Source: an uncultured Collinsella sp. (GTDB lineage: Bacteria; Actinomycetota; Coriobacteriia; Coriobacteriales; Coriobacteriaceae). From it: a stretch of 48,253 bases of DNA. The notes beneath the pieces were generated by a model. The model was not told the DNA's origin, did no database searches, and worked only from the letters and a program-made list of their open reading frames with translations. This document shows, in pieces, positions 1-8,150 of the stretch (within the stretch, counting starts at the first letter, position 1; every line of letters begins with the position of its first letter). A program made the position numbers and the translations under genes. The stretch covers positions 1 to 48,253 of the forward strand of contig CABQJV010000015.1 of NCBI GenBank assembly GCA_902464565.1. The letters run 5' to 3'.

Positions 1-67
1 CACATGGTCCGGCGGGGCGCCCTTTTACCTATATGTGGCCGGCACGCAGCCCAAGGCTCGCAAGCTC

Positions 68-424
68 TTATTCGGCCGCCTCGCGCAGGGCCGACATCGT
101 AGCCGCATATTGCCGCTGCAACGCATGCATTCCCTCGCGAGCGTCGTCAACGGCATCGGCGCCGCGCAGCGCCTCGGTCACCACAACCGCCGGCTCGTAC
201 AGATTATCGAATCCCAGGTTCTGGCTCACGCCCTTGAGCGTGTGCGCTGCCATAAACGCTTCTTCGGCGTCTCCTGCCGCCATGGCAGCCTCCGGCTTGT
301 CCATACTCTCGTCATCCAAAAACTTGAGGGCAAAGCGGGCAAGCATTTCCTCGCCCATCAGCCGAGCGCACGCGTCTTCATAATTAGCGCCGATCTTCTC
401 ATACGCCTCACGCATGGAAATCAT
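68..424 (-). CDS. Histidine phosphotransfer (Hpt) domain protein
   Basis: This 118-residue protein is a stand-alone Hpt domain. The phosphorylatable histidine is H61 in the motif HTLKGVSQNLG, set in an all-helical protein of the usual Hpt length. Hpt proteins relay phosphate between receiver domains, and the gene 24 nt upstream on the same strand carries a receiver, so the pair is probably a relay or one operon. An AAAGGAG ribosome site about 10 nt upstream supports the first ATG. There is no kinase in the pair, so the phosphate donor must lie elsewhere. The Hpt call is firm; the partner is inferred from neighbourhood. Confidence 0.88.
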   Translation of the reverse strand: MISMREAYEKIGANYEDACARLMGEEMLARFALKFLDDESMDKPEAAMAAGDAEEAFMAAHTLKGVSQNLGFDNLYEPAVVVTEALRGADAVDDAREGMHALQRQYAATMSALREAAE

Positions 425-448
425 GGATTAAAAACTCCTTTGGTCAAA

Positions 449-2329
449 CTAAATCGTAGGAAACGCGACGACATCGGCGGGGCGTGCCAATGTCTCGGCA
501 ATTTGGTCTTGCACCTCGAGCAAACAGTCGAGCAGCAACGGGTTAAAGGTGCCGCACTTACCGTCCAGAATCATCTTGATCGCTTCCTCGTGCGGGATAG
601 CGTCCTTGTACACGCGCACGCTCGTCAGGGCATCGTACACGTCGGCCACCGAAACCACCTGTGCGGCAATGGGAATTTCGTCGCCCTTAAGGCCATCGGG
701 ATAACCCTTGCCGTCCCAGCGCTCGTGGTGCCAACGCGCGATCTGGTACGCATATTCCATAAGCGCATTGCCGGCGTGATGGCTACCCAGCTCACGCAGC
801 ATGTCGGCGCCGATCGTGGTATGCGTCTTCATAATCTCGAACTCCTCGGGCGTAAGGCGCCCGGGTTTGTTGAGAATCGCATCGTCAATCGACATCTTGC
901 CGATATCGTGCAGCGCCGAAGCCAGGGCAATCGTGGAGCGCTCCTCATTGTCGAGGGAGATGGTGCCACTACGCTGGACCAGACAGCCAAGCAGCAGCTC
1001 GGTCAGCTTCTCGATGTTCGTAACGTGCCTGCCGCTCTCGCCGTTGCGAAGCTCCATGACGCCGGCCATGATGTCGATGAGCATGCGACTGTTCTTGACG
1101 CGCTCGTTGTACTGCTGGGACAGCAGGTTCGTCAGGCGGCGCTGTTTGGCGTATAGGCGGATGGTGTTGCTTACACGGCGGCGCACGACACGGGAGTCAA
1201 ACGGGCGGTTGATATAGTCCGAGGCGCCCAGCTCGTACGCGCGCAGAACCATATCATCGGAATCTTCGCTCGAAATCATGATGACGGGCAGATTGTCACT
1301 AACCGATCGGCGCGACAGATCGGCCAGCACCTCAAAGCCGCTTACGCCCGGCATGACAATATCCAGCAGCACGAGCGACAACTCATCGCCATAGCGGTCG
1401 ACCATGTCGAGCGCCGCACGACCGTGGTCGGCCTCGAGGATGCAATACTCGTCCTTGAGCATCTCGCTGAGAATGGCTCGGTTCATCTCGGAGTCATCGA
1501 CAATAAGCACCAAAGGCTTTTCGCTTTGGAAGGCCTCGATGGAATCGGCATCAGTCACGACCGTACCGGCTTTTGCCTTAGCGCGGCTCAATAACTGAAC
1601 AGCGCGGCCAACGCCCTCATCGACCGTCTCGCCATGAATGAGAACGCCACCGACACATGCCGTCAAGCTCGCGTACTCATGGCCCGAAACAATCGTGGCA
1701 TGAACGGCATCGGATACCTGATGCAGGCGACGGGTGAAGTCATCGGAGGGAATATTGGGCATGACAACCACAAACTTGTCGCAGCCATAGCGCACAAGCT
1801 CGTCAGTCGAACGGATTCCGCTGCGCATGGCTGTCGCCACAGCACCGAGCGCAAGGTCGCCGGCATGATGGCCACACATATCGTTGAAGACCCTAAAATC
1901 ATCAAGGTCGATCACCGCCACACCGGCCTTCATGCGGGCGCTACGGAGCTTTTCCTCGTAATATCGGCGATTGCGCACGCCCGTCAGCACGTCGGTGTAG
2001 ACAAGGTCCTCTTCTGTGGCCTCTTGCTCATCGATCGGACGCACCATCAGCAGGACGTGAGGCTCGCCCTCGACCTTTAGAGGGCGCAGACGGGCGCGGT
2101 ACTCAACACCATCGTTGAGCAGTTGCTCCGACACCTCACCCGAATCTGCCAAGGCCTCAAGACTCGACTGACGCAGACAAGGGCAGCGATCGCCGGCGAG
2201 CAAGCAGTTAGGCTCGCTCTTAATCTGATCGGCCGACAGCAAACGCACCACGGGGTAGGTCTTCGCGACGCGGGCGACCTCGGCGGCAGCCTCCTCGTCG
2301 GTTAGATTGGCCTCGTGATTATTGAACAT
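449..2329 (-). CDS. PAS-like / degenerate GGDEF / REC / HD-GYP signalling protein
   Basis: The 626-residue cytoplasmic protein has an N-terminal PAS-like segment (about 20-100), a GGDEF fold (about 108-265), a receiver (about 272-390, phospho-Asp D323 in LLDIVMPG) and an HD-GYP phosphodiesterase domain (about 415-615). The GGDEF signature reads GCDKF at 182-186, so the catalytic Glu is Lys and the cyclase is probably inactive, although DLDDF at 141-145 is kept. The HD-GYP half is intact: HDIGK from H474 and HHERWDGKGYP from H534. The expected activity is therefore c-di-GMP breakdown controlled by phosphorylation, with GGDEF possibly a GTP sensor. The receiver has R375 where a conserved Lys is usual (NRPF). 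It is followed by the Hpt gene. Confidence 0.9.
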   Translation of the reverse strand: MFNNHEANLTDEEAAAEVARVAKTYPVVRLLSADQIKSEPNCLLAGDRCPCLRQSSLEALADSGEVSEQLLNDGVEYRARLRPLKVEGEPHVLLMVRPIDEQEATEEDLVYTDVLTGVRNRRYYEEKLRSARMKAGVAVIDLDDFRVFNDMCGHHAGDLALGAVATAMRSGIRSTDELVRYGCDKFVVVMPNIPSDDFTRRLHQVSDAVHATIVSGHEYASLTACVGGVLIHGETVDEGVGRAVQLLSRAKAKAGTVVTDADSIEAFQSEKPLVLIVDDSEMNRAILSEMLKDEYCILEADHGRAALDMVDRYGDELSLVLLDIVMPGVSGFEVLADLSRRSVSDNLPVIMISSEDSDDMVLRAYELGASDYINRPFDSRVVRRRVSNTIRLYAKQRRLTNLLSQQYNERVKNSRMLIDIMAGVMELRNGESGRHVTNIEKLTELLLGCLVQRSGTISLDNEERSTIALASALHDIGKMSIDDAILNKPGRLTPEEFEIMKTHTTIGADMLRELGSHHAGNALMEYAYQIARWHHERWDGKGYPDGLKGDEIPIAAQVVSVADVYDALTSVRVYKDAIPHEEAIKMILDGKCGTFNPLLLDCLLEVQDQIAETLARPADVVAFPTI

Positions 2330-2540
2330 ATGGGGCCCTTTCTATCGTTATACACGGCAACGGTGCATATCAATTGGTACAAGGGTAACATCTAACAGCT
2401 GAAGGCAAACGCGCGATTATCGTTACATTTTTATGACCTGGCAAGCGGCGGTAATGGAGCCGCGGGCGCGCGGTTATGGGCGCATTCGTTAACAATGACG
2501 AAACGCTAACAACCCCTCTCCCCGCAGGTCATCGAGCGTG

Positions 2541-3338
2541 CTAACGCTCCAAGACATCGCGAACGGCATTTGCCGCCGTAACGGGGCGATCGCGCAGACC
2601 GTTATGCGCGCCCGGAATCGTCACAAGGGGGCAATCGAGATATTCGGCAGCCGCTCGCGTACCAGCCTCGCGGGGCGTACCGACCGAGAGCTCGCCCAAA
2701 AACACGGCCGACACCGCCTTTGACGCGCGGGCGCGCTCCCAGTCGGGAGCATATGTCATATTTGTTCCATATTCGTTCGCCATAAAGCAACGACCATTGC
2801 GCAGGGCATGTTTGGCTTCCGCTTCGGTCGTCCCGGGAGCCTCGGGGTCCAAGTCGCCGAGGGCTCCCAAGAAAAGCCGGAGCGCCCTTGAAACCTTTCC
2901 AGCCGCAATCATATCGAGCAAAACCGGAGCTGCGCCCATGCCGACGCCTTCGGCCGACACAGCCGGCTCATGCAGAATCGCACGGGCGACGAGATGGGGT
3001 TCGGTGCGAAGAAGCTCCAGCGCCACCAACGTACCGGCGCTATGCGCAAGCACATTTGCCGGAGCGCCAACGTGTTCGATCACGGCTTGCAGGTCGGCGG
3101 CCTGAGCGGCAAGATCATAGCTGCCGTCTGCCGCATCGCTGCTGCCACCGCAGCCGCGGCGGTCGTAGGCAATTACGCGGTAGTTGCGGCTGAGCTCACA
3201 AGCGATGCCGTCGAAAAATGTGCCGTCGACACAAGCACCGTGCACGCACACCAAGGCAGGAGCATCAGGCGACACATCCGGGCCGGCATATTCGCGACAG
3301 GCAATCGTGGTGCCCGCATTCTCGACCGTAAAATCCAT
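2541..3338 (-). CDS. Alpha/beta-hydrolase fold protein
   Basis: A 265-residue alpha/beta hydrolase. Visible landmarks are the oxyanion HG at 33-34 (VCVHGACVDG), the nucleophile elbow AHSAG with S100, and a C-terminal catalytic His (H245 in IPGAHNGL). The length fits a single-domain esterase or lactonase-like enzyme. There is no signal peptide, so it acts in the cytoplasm. The substrate cannot be told from sequence; closest in style are generic fold hydrolases rather than haloalkane dehalogenases. It is transcribed divergently from the radical SAM gene across about 225 nt and has no obvious operon partner. Confidence 0.85.
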   Translation of the reverse strand: MDFTVENAGTTIACREYAGPDVSPDAPALVCVHGACVDGTFFDGIACELSRNYRVIAYDRRGCGGSSDAADGSYDLAAQAADLQAVIEHVGAPANVLAHSAGTLVALELLRTEPHLVARAILHEPAVSAEGVGMGAAPVLLDMIAAGKVSRALRLFLGALGDLDPEAPGTTEAEAKHALRNGRCFMANEYGTNMTYAPDWERARASKAVSAVFLGELSVGTPREAGTRAAAEYLDCPLVTIPGAHNGLRDRPVTAANAVRDVLER

Positions 3339-3563
3339 GTTGTGCCCCCATCATCAACGCCCATCCAGTTGCACGTCAGTACGGTTGGATGGACCCGCAT
3401 TGCCTTACGCCTTGTTAACAGATTAACTGTACCCGACCCAAGGCTTTTCATGGCACGGCATCATGAGCGACGTGAAAAAACGAAACTTGTAAAGCAAGAG
3501 CCCGCACCTTGTTTTGGAGCCGATGCTATGCTTAGGCACAATTGTCTTGAGGAGCATATGCCT

Positions 3564-4340
3564 ATGTCTACGTTTTTAAATGCCAGCCCCATCTTTGGGC
3601 CCGTTCGCAGCCGTCGCCTTGGTCTCTCGCTCGGCGTCAACATGATGCCGGCCAGCGGCAAAATCTGCACGTTCGACTGCATTTACTGCGAAAACGGCCT
3701 CAACGCCGAGCGCCCCTGTCATGAGCCGTACAACACAGCTGCCGTGGTACTCGACGCGCTCGAGGCAAAGCTGCGCGAGATGGCAGCCGAGGGCGAGCTC
3801 CCCGATGTGATCACCTTCGCAGGCAACGGCGAGCCCACTGCCGCACCGGAGTTTCCGCAGGCCATCGCCGGCGCCGTCGCGTTGCGCGACGAGCTTGCCC
3901 CAAACTCCAAAATCGCCGTGCTCTCCAACGGTACGCGCGCCGACTGCCTCGAGGTGCACGACGCGCTCATGATGGTCGACGACAACATCCTCAAGCTCGA
4001 TACCGTCGACCCGGCGTTTATCCAGCTGCTCGACCAGCCCGTTGGCCCCTACGGCGTCGAGCACCAGATCGAGACGTTCGCAAGCTTTGACGGTCACGTT
4101 ATTATCCAGACGATCTATTTGACCGGCGAGTATCAGGGCAAGCTCATCGACAACACCGGCGAGGAGTACGTCGGCCCCTGGCTCGCGGCGCTTGAGCGCA
4201 TTCGCCCACAAGAAGCAACCATCTACACGGTGGCGCGCGAGACACCGATCGCCGGCCTTGCCAAAGCGGCGCCTGAGGTGCTCGACGCCATTGCCGCGCG
4301 CGTCCAAGCCCTCGGCATTCCCTGCCAGGTGAGCTACTAG
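3564..4340 (+). CDS. Radical SAM protein (COG0731-like)
   Basis: This 258-residue protein carries the radical-SAM cluster motif CTFDCIYC (C35, C39, C42), followed by the SAM-binding FAGNGEPT segment. The N-terminal GPVRSRRLGLSLGVN block is typical of the Fe-S oxidoreductase group related to wyosine-forming enzymes, whose substrates are mostly unknown. I chose the ATG at 3564 because GAGGAG at 3549-3554 sits 9 nt upstream; an ATG two codons earlier (3558) is only 3 nt from it. A longer upstream reading frame exists but overlaps the divergent promoter and has no radical-SAM homology. The methionine aminopeptidase gene follows after 55 nt. Confidence 0.88.
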   Translation: MSTFLNASPIFGPVRSRRLGLSLGVNMMPASGKICTFDCIYCENGLNAERPCHEPYNTAAVVLDALEAKLREMAAEGELPDVITFAGNGEPTAAPEFPQAIAGAVALRDELAPNSKIAVLSNGTRADCLEVHDALMMVDDNILKLDTVDPAFIQLLDQPVGPYGVEHQIETFASFDGHVIIQTIYLTGEYQGKLIDNTGEEYVGPWLAALERIRPQEATIYTVARETPIAGLAKAAPEVLDAIAARVQALGIPCQVSY

Positions 4341-4395
4341 CGCGCAGCTGCCCTGTGAGTGGGCTATACTAGCTGCGAATGAAAGGAAGTTAGCC

Positions 4396-5283
4396 ATGTT
4401 TGACAATGGACCCGTGCCCGGCCGCAACGACGCCTGCTGGTGCGGCAGCGGCAAAAAATATAAGAAATGCCATAGCGCCTTTGATGAGCGCCTCGAGCGC
4501 TTGTGGGAAGAGGGTTGGGAGGTTCTGCCCCGCACGCTCTACAAGACGCCCGCCGATATCGAGGGCATCAAGCGCTCGGCCGCCATCAACGTGGGTGTGC
4601 TCGATTACGTAGGCGAACACATCGCCGCGGGCATGACCACCAACCAGATCGACCAGATGATCTACGACTACACCGTCGAGCACGGTGGCACGCCGGCCGA
4701 CCTCAACTACGAGGGCTACCCCAAGAGCGTGTGCACCTCGATCAATGATGTGGTCTGCCACGGCATCCCCTGCGATACGGACGTGCTGCACGAGGGCGAC
4801 ATCATCAACGTCGACTGCTCCACGATTCTTGACGGCTACTTTAGTGATTCGAGCCGCATGTTCTGCATCGGCGAGGTCTCTGCCGAGCGCCAGCGCCTGG
4901 TCGACGTCACCCGCGCCAGCGTGGAGGCGGGTCTGGCGGCCGTCAAGCCATGGCTGCCACTGTCCGTTATGGCCGAGGCCGTGCAAAAGACCGTCGAGAA
5001 CGCCGGGTTTAGCGTGGTGCGCGAGTACGGCGGACACGGCATCGGTAAGGAATTCCACGAGGACCCGTTTGTGGGCTTTACCACCGAGGCGCCCGATGTG
5101 GACACCATCATGGCTCCGGGCATGGTCTTTACCATCGAGCCCATGGTCAACGCCGGAGCGCCCGACATCAAGATCAGCAAGGGCGACGGTTGGTGCGTGC
5201 GCACCAAGGACGGCAGCGATTCGGCCCAGTGCGAGGTACAGCTCGTGGTGACCGAGGATGGTTACGAGCTGCTGAGCTGGTAG
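4396..5283 (+). CDS. map: Type I methionine aminopeptidase with SEC-C zinc motif
   Basis: The 295-residue enzyme removes initiator methionine from nascent proteins. The N-terminal 30 residues form a SEC-C zinc-binding motif (C14, C16, C25, H26 in ACWCGSGKKYKKCH), as found at the C-terminus of SecA, and may dock it to the ribosome. The pita-bread catalytic domain follows, with the metal-ligand blocks NVDCSTILDGYFSDSSR, GHGIGKEFHE and FTIEPM. An AAAGGAAG ribosome site precedes the ATG and a TATACT -10-like box lies at 4365-4370. A strong intrinsic terminator follows at 5293. SEC-C-tagged MetAPs occur in several Gram-positive groups. Confidence 0.95.
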   Translation: MFDNGPVPGRNDACWCGSGKKYKKCHSAFDERLERLWEEGWEVLPRTLYKTPADIEGIKRSAAINVGVLDYVGEHIAAGMTTNQIDQMIYDYTVEHGGTPADLNYEGYPKSVCTSINDVVCHGIPCDTDVLHEGDIINVDCSTILDGYFSDSSRMFCIGEVSAERQRLVDVTRASVEAGLAAVKPWLPLSVMAEAVQKTVENAGFSVVREYGGHGIGKEFHEDPFVGFTTEAPDVDTIMAPGMVFTIEPMVNAGAPDIKISKGDGWCVRTKDGSDSAQCEVQLVVTEDGYELLSW

Positions 5284-5292
5284 CCGTGGATG

Positions 5293-5340
5293 CGCCGGAT
5301 GCTGACGGGCACGCTCGTCTTGCATCCGGCGTTTTTATTT
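5293..5340 (+). terminator. Intrinsic terminator of map
   Basis: CGCCGGATGC (5293-5302) pairs perfectly with GCATCCGGCG (5322-5331) and is followed at once by TTTTTATTT. It begins 10 nt after the map stop codon. Confidence 0.9.
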
Positions 5341-5352
5341 GAACGTTTTGCC

Positions 5353-5394
5353 TGATAAAACCTGCCAAAATAAACCTGTCCCTTTTTGGCAGGT
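5353..5394 (+). repeat. Dispersed AAAACCTGCC palindrome, copy 1
   Basis: This is a hairpin of AAAACCTGCCAAAA, a 12-13 nt loop containing AAACCTGTCCC, then TTTTTGGCAGGT. It is one of five copies in the window (others at 6558, 16836, 18063 and 46754). This copy directly precedes the ribosome site of the hydroxyacid dehydrogenase gene, so the long upstream extension of that frame is repeat sequence, not protein. Confidence 0.85.
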
Positions 5395-5413
5395 CGAGCG
5401 GAGAGGACTGCTT

Positions 5414-6349
5414 GTGAACATTCTGGTTTTGTTGCCCGTCAACGACCGCCATCGCGCGATTCTTGAGTCGAGCGCTCCGGGCGAGGACTTTATCTACACG
5501 AGCGCCGACGCCGCCACGCACGAGCAGGTCGCCGATGCCGACGTGATCCTGGGCAACATCGACCCTGGCATGCTCACGGCATGCGAGCATCTCCAGCTGT
5601 TGCAATTGCAGACCGCCGGCTATGACGACTACCTTGCCGCCGGCACCGTGCCGGCCGACGCCAAGCTTTCCTGCTCGGTGGGCGCCTACGGCCAAGCCGT
5701 GAGCGAGCACATGTTTGCCATGGTCCTTTCCATGATGAAGCGTCTGCCCGACTATCACGACTTGCAGCGCGAGCATCGCTGGGAGGATTTGGGGCCGGTC
5801 ACCTCGCTCAAAAACGCCAACGTGCTGGTGCTGGGCGCGGGCGATATCGGTGGCCACTTCGCCACGCTCTGCCGCAGCATGGGCGCGCACGTCCGCGGCA
5901 TCAAGCGCCATCCGCTCGTCTACCCCATTGTGTTTGAGGACATGGACGGCATGGACGCCCTGCCCGAGCGCCTGGCCGAGGCTGACATCGTCGCATCCTT
6001 TATGCCGAGCACACCCGAGACCCGCGGCCTGGCGAACGCCGAGTTCTTCGCCGCGATGAAACCGGGCGCCTTCTTTGCCAACGGCAGCCGCGGCGACCTT
6101 GTGGTCGCCGACGACTTGGTTGCCGCCTTGGAGTCGGGACATCTCGCCGGCGCCGCGGTCGACGTCACCGACCCCGAGCCGCTGCCTGAGACAAGCCCGC
6201 TGTGGGATGCGCCCAACATGCTCATCACGCCGCATATCTCGGGCTGGTTCCACCTAGAGGTCACACTCAATAATGTGGTCGACATCGCCGCGGAGAATCT
6301 GCGTCACCTGCAAGTCGGCGAAACCCTGCGCTGTTGGATTGAGCACTAA
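5414..6349 (+). CDS. D-isomer-specific 2-hydroxyacid dehydrogenase
   Basis: A 311-residue NAD(P)-dependent oxidoreductase that should interconvert a 2-oxoacid and a D-2-hydroxyacid in the cytoplasm. The Rossmann motif is LGAGDIGG; it is followed by the VDVTDPEPLP block and the catalytic TPHISGW histidine near the C-terminus. I chose the GTG at 5414 because GGAGAGGA lies just upstream and the protein then starts MNILVLLPV; the frame upstream runs into a dispersed repeat. Substrate is not predictable: D-lactate, glycerate and phosphoglycerate enzymes share this fold. A 10-bp hairpin (CCGCCGTTC/GAACGGCGG) follows at 6358-6379. Confidence 0.9.
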   Translation: MNILVLLPVNDRHRAILESSAPGEDFIYTSADAATHEQVADADVILGNIDPGMLTACEHLQLLQLQTAGYDDYLAAGTVPADAKLSCSVGAYGQAVSEHMFAMVLSMMKRLPDYHDLQREHRWEDLGPVTSLKNANVLVLGAGDIGGHFATLCRSMGAHVRGIKRHPLVYPIVFEDMDGMDALPERLAEADIVASFMPSTPETRGLANAEFFAAMKPGAFFANGSRGDLVVADDLVAALESGHLAGAAVDVTDPEPLPETSPLWDAPNMLITPHISGWFHLEVTLNNVVDIAAENLRHLQVGETLRCWIEH

Positions 6350-6357
6350 TCTTGTTC

Positions 6358-6379
6358 CGCCGTTCTAACGAACGGCGGA
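6358..6379 (+). terminator. Hairpin after the hydroxyacid dehydrogenase gene
   Basis: CCGCCGTTC-TAAC-GAACGGCGG is a compact perfect hairpin 8 nt after the stop codon. There is no following T-run, so it may be a weak terminator or an mRNA 3'-end stabiliser. Confidence 0.5.
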
Positions 6380-6557
6380 CCACTCGACGCTGCGACCCCG
6401 TCTGGACGGCAATCTGCCTTTCAATCGTCGGGCATGGCCAGAAGGCCAATGCCCTCCTCTTTCAAGGCACCTTGCTCGCCCAGACGGGCTCTCGCTGACT
6501 TTTGTTCAACCTGCGGCGTTTTAGGGTCCTATCGGCTTGCAATGCCACTGGCATTTG

Positions 6558-6606
6558 CCCAGATAAAACCTGCCAAAGTAAACCTGTCCTCTTTTGGTAG
6601 GTTTTA
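6558..6606 (-). repeat. Dispersed AAAACCTGCC palindrome, copy 2
   Basis: Same element as at 5353 (AAAACCTGCCAAAG...CTTTTGGTAGGTTTTA). Its last bases contain the TAA stop codon of the M18 peptidase gene read on the minus strand, so the peptidase transcript ends inside this hairpin. Confidence 0.85.
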
Positions 6607-7989
6607 GAGCTCCACGCTTTCGGCGCCGTTGATGGTTAGGTTGCGCTCGTAGAAAGCGGTGAGGGCGCGGATGGCGTACATGACGTCGCGTACGCCGCCG
6701 GTCTCGTAGCTTGAGTGCATGGCCAGCTGCGGCAGGCCCACGTCTACGGCATGCATGCTCGCCTGCATATTCGACAGGTTGCCCAGGGTGGAGCCGCCGG
6801 CCATATCACTCTTGTTGGCGAAGGCCTGCGTGGGCACGTCGGCGTCATCGCAGATGGCCTGGAACACCGCGCGGCTAAAGGCATCGGTGCAGTAGTGCTG
6901 GTTAGCAGCTTCCTTGACGACGATGCCGCCGTTAAGCACCACCTGGTTGCGGGCATCGCACTTCTCGGCATGGTTGGGATGCACGGCATGTGCGTTGTCG
7001 CAGCTCACGAGCATCGAGGCGGCAAGCGCGCGGTGGTACGACTCGTCGTCAAAGCCCAGCGAGCCGTTAATGCGGCGCAGCGCATCGGCCAAGAACGTCG
7101 ACATGGCGCCCTGCTTGGTCTCGGAGCCAACCTCCTCGTTATCGAAGCAGCAGAAGACCGAAATGTCGCGCGCGTTCTCGGCACCCAAAAATGCCTGTAG
7201 CGAAGTATAGGCGCAGGCCAGGTCGTCAAGCTTGGGCGTCGAGATAAACTCGTCGGCCCAGCCCCAAATGCGCGCATCCTGACGATTGACCAGGAACAGA
7301 TCGCGGCCCAGAACCTGCTCGGGCTCAACGTCCAACTCGTCGGCGATCAGAGCATCAAAGTCGCCCTGCTTAAGATCACCGGCGCTGATGAGCGGGCACA
7401 GGTCGACGGCGCGGTTGGGCGCAAAGCCCTCGTTAACGCCACGGTTCATGTGGATGGCAAGGCTCGGGATAATAGCGACCTCGCGCTCGGTGGCAAGCAG
7501 GCGGCTCTCAATACGGTCGCCTTCGCGCACCAACACGCGGCCCGCGAGCGCCAGCGGGCGATCGAACCAGGTGTAGTCGATCATGCCGCCGTAGGCCTCG
7601 GTGTTCAGGCGCAACGTCTCACCTGCGCCATCGAGCTCGGGCACAGCCTTGACCTTAAACGTCGGCGAATCGCTGTGCGACGCCGTGAGCTGAAAATGAT
7701 AGTCGCCGGCAACGCCGTCCTCGCCCCACGTAGCAGCCAGGTCCTCGCCCACCTTAAAGGCAACGACGCTCGAAGTGTTGCGCTGCGTGTAATAACGCCC
7801 GCCCGGCTCGATGTCCCATGCCGCGTTCTCGGGCAGGTAGGTAAAGCCCGCCTCGTCGAGCTCGGCCATAATGGTCGCCGCCGTATGAAACATGCTGGGG
7901 CATGCCTCGATAAAGTCGATAAGGTCGTTGGCGGCCTCGATATCGTCGGCCGTCACGTGCGCGCGCTCGGGCGTTTCCTGATCCGTCAT
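6604..7989 (-). CDS. M18 family aminopeptidase
   Basis: A 461-residue cytoplasmic zinc exopeptidase of the aspartyl-aminopeptidase type. Diagnostic blocks are the TASHSDSPTFK metal-ligand motif, FDNEEVGSETKQGA with the catalytic/metal acidic pair, DNAHAVHPNH, and the C-terminal HSSYETGGVRDV histidine. M18 enzymes form dodecamers and release N-terminal residues, often Asp or Glu. The start at 7989 (MTDQETPERAH) is preceded by GGGGAG; an upstream in-frame ATG would overlap the divergent gene's promoter and lacks family homology. It is divergent from the Ntn hydrolase gene across 161 nt. Confidence 0.93.
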   Translation of the reverse strand: MTDQETPERAHVTADDIEAANDLIDFIEACPSMFHTAATIMAELDEAGFTYLPENAAWDIEPGGRYYTQRNTSSVVAFKVGEDLAATWGEDGVAGDYHFQLTASHSDSPTFKVKAVPELDGAGETLRLNTEAYGGMIDYTWFDRPLALAGRVLVREGDRIESRLLATEREVAIIPSLAIHMNRGVNEGFAPNRAVDLCPLISAGDLKQGDFDALIADELDVEPEQVLGRDLFLVNRQDARIWGWADEFISTPKLDDLACAYTSLQAFLGAENARDISVFCCFDNEEVGSETKQGAMSTFLADALRRINGSLGFDDESYHRALAASMLVSCDNAHAVHPNHAEKCDARNQVVLNGGIVVKEAANQHYCTDAFSRAVFQAICDDADVPTQAFANKSDMAGGSTLGNLSNMQASMHAVDVGLPQLAMHSSYETGGVRDVMYAIRALTAFYERNLTINGAESVEL

Positions 7990-8150
7990 GCTCTCCCCTT
8001 TCGCTGGGTTGATGGTCCCCTCCAGCATACCCCGCCACGCCAGCGCCGCACTCTTCATTCCGTGCTTAATTCCGCGCCGCTCGCCAAGTTGAGCCATCAT
8101 ACCCGTGCACCTTTTGCGACAATTACGCTAACAGGACGAGAGGAGCCGTC

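Noticed and set aside
2970..3563. N-terminal extension of the radical SAM gene
   Set aside because: It overlaps the hydrolase gene and the divergent promoter; family homology begins at 3564, just after a good ribosome site.
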